This document shows, piece by piece, positions 6,342 through 6,454 of a stretch of DNA of 6,454 bases. The DNA is from Flavobacteriaceae bacterium UBA5079. Its GTDB lineage: Bacteria > Bacteroidota > Bacteroidia > Flavobacteriales > Flavobacteriaceae. Numbering within the stretch: position 1 is the first letter of the stretch; every line of letters starts with the position of its first letter. The DNA is taken from contig DIAL01000109.1 in the NCBI GenBank assembly GCA_002414705.1, positions 9,698 through 16,151 on the forward strand, written 5' to 3'. Under the pieces are notes generated by a model that saw only the letters and a list, made by a program, of their open reading frames with translations, made no database searches and was not told the origin of the DNA. Position numbers and translations under genes: made by a program.

Positions 6342-6382
6342 AATGAGAGATTCTAAATCTGTTTTCTGGATTCAGTGAAAAG

Positions 6383-6411
6383 AGAAAATAGAACAAAGAA
6401 AATAGAATCAA
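6383..6411. repeat. Purine-rich imperfect tandem repeat, two copies
   Basis: AGAAAATAGAACAA (6383-6396) is followed directly by AGAAAATAGAATCAA (6397-6411), a 14-bp unit differing by one inserted T. The surrounding plus strand (about 6376-6440) is almost entirely A and G. It lies between the sigma operon promoter and a possible plus-strand start at 6421. It may be slippage-derived spacer DNA; no function is evident. Confidence 0.55.
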
Positions 6412-6420
6412 GATTAAAGA

Positions 6421-6454
6421 ATGGAAGACAAGAAAAAACACATTAAAATGGTTA
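6421..6454 (+). CDS. Possible start of a divergent gene, cut by the window edge
   Basis: An ATG at 6421 opens a frame of 11 codons (MEDKKKHIKMV) that stays open to the window end. AAAGA directly before the ATG could act as a weak A-rich ribosome binding region. If real, the gene would be divergent from the sigma operon. The visible residues are too few and too compositionally biased to name a family, and an AT-rich purine stretch would encode Lys-rich codons by chance, so this is only a possibility. Confidence 0.3.
   Translation, partial: MEDKKKHIKMV

Noticed and set aside
6362..6380. Small stem-loop (CTG-GATT-CAG with TTTT/AAAA) upstream of the sigma operon
   Set aside because: The core stem is only 3 bp and the extension needs a 2-nt bulge; too weak to call an operator or terminator.

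Overview
The window looks like chromosomal DNA from a marine-type member of the Flavobacteriaceae (Bacteroidota). It is AT-rich. A secreted protein carries a type IX secretion (T9SS) C-terminal sorting domain. The start codons lack strong Shine-Dalgarno sequences, and two intergenic regions contain the Bacteroidota -7 promoter element TAnnTTTG. Genus and species cannot be fixed from the sequence alone.

Layout from left to right: (1) At 1-293, minus strand, is the N-terminal end of purL (large FGAM synthase), cut by the window edge and preceded by a likely promoter. (2) At 458-2311, minus strand, is a large secreted, modular endonuclease I-family nuclease with a fibronectin type III domain, a second beta-rich module and a T9SS sorting domain; a clean hairpin terminator follows it. 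(3) At 2323-3534, minus strand, only 11 bp upstream of the nuclease, is an RsmB/NOP2/Sun-type RNA m5C methyltransferase; its likely promoter lies in the divergent intergenic region. (4) At 3693-4736, plus strand, is a lipoprotein with four Asp-box motifs, probably a beta-propeller of the Ycf48/BNR type. (5) A shared bidirectional terminator at 4736-4763 separates it from a convergent three-gene minus-strand operon. In order of transcription that operon encodes an ECF sigma factor (5757-6299), a single-pass membrane protein that may be its anti-sigma factor (5231-5725), and a small secreted Spy/CpxP-like helical protein (4765-5214). (6) The right edge holds the sigma operon's putative promoter, a short purine-rich tandem repeat and possibly the first codons of a divergent gene.

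The most coherent functional unit is the sigma/membrane protein/periplasmic protein operon. Its layout suggests an envelope-sensing circuit: periplasmic helical protein, membrane-anchored regulator, cytoplasmic sigma factor. An AAC-N-GTC type element just upstream suggests that the sigma factor activates its own transcription. The membrane protein has no recognisable zinc-binding anti-sigma motif; instead it has duplicated short motifs on both sides of its membrane helix. This is the part of the window most worth following up. The remaining genes are ordinary housekeeping or secreted-protein genes, and I saw no mobile element, CRISPR array, tRNA or rRNA.
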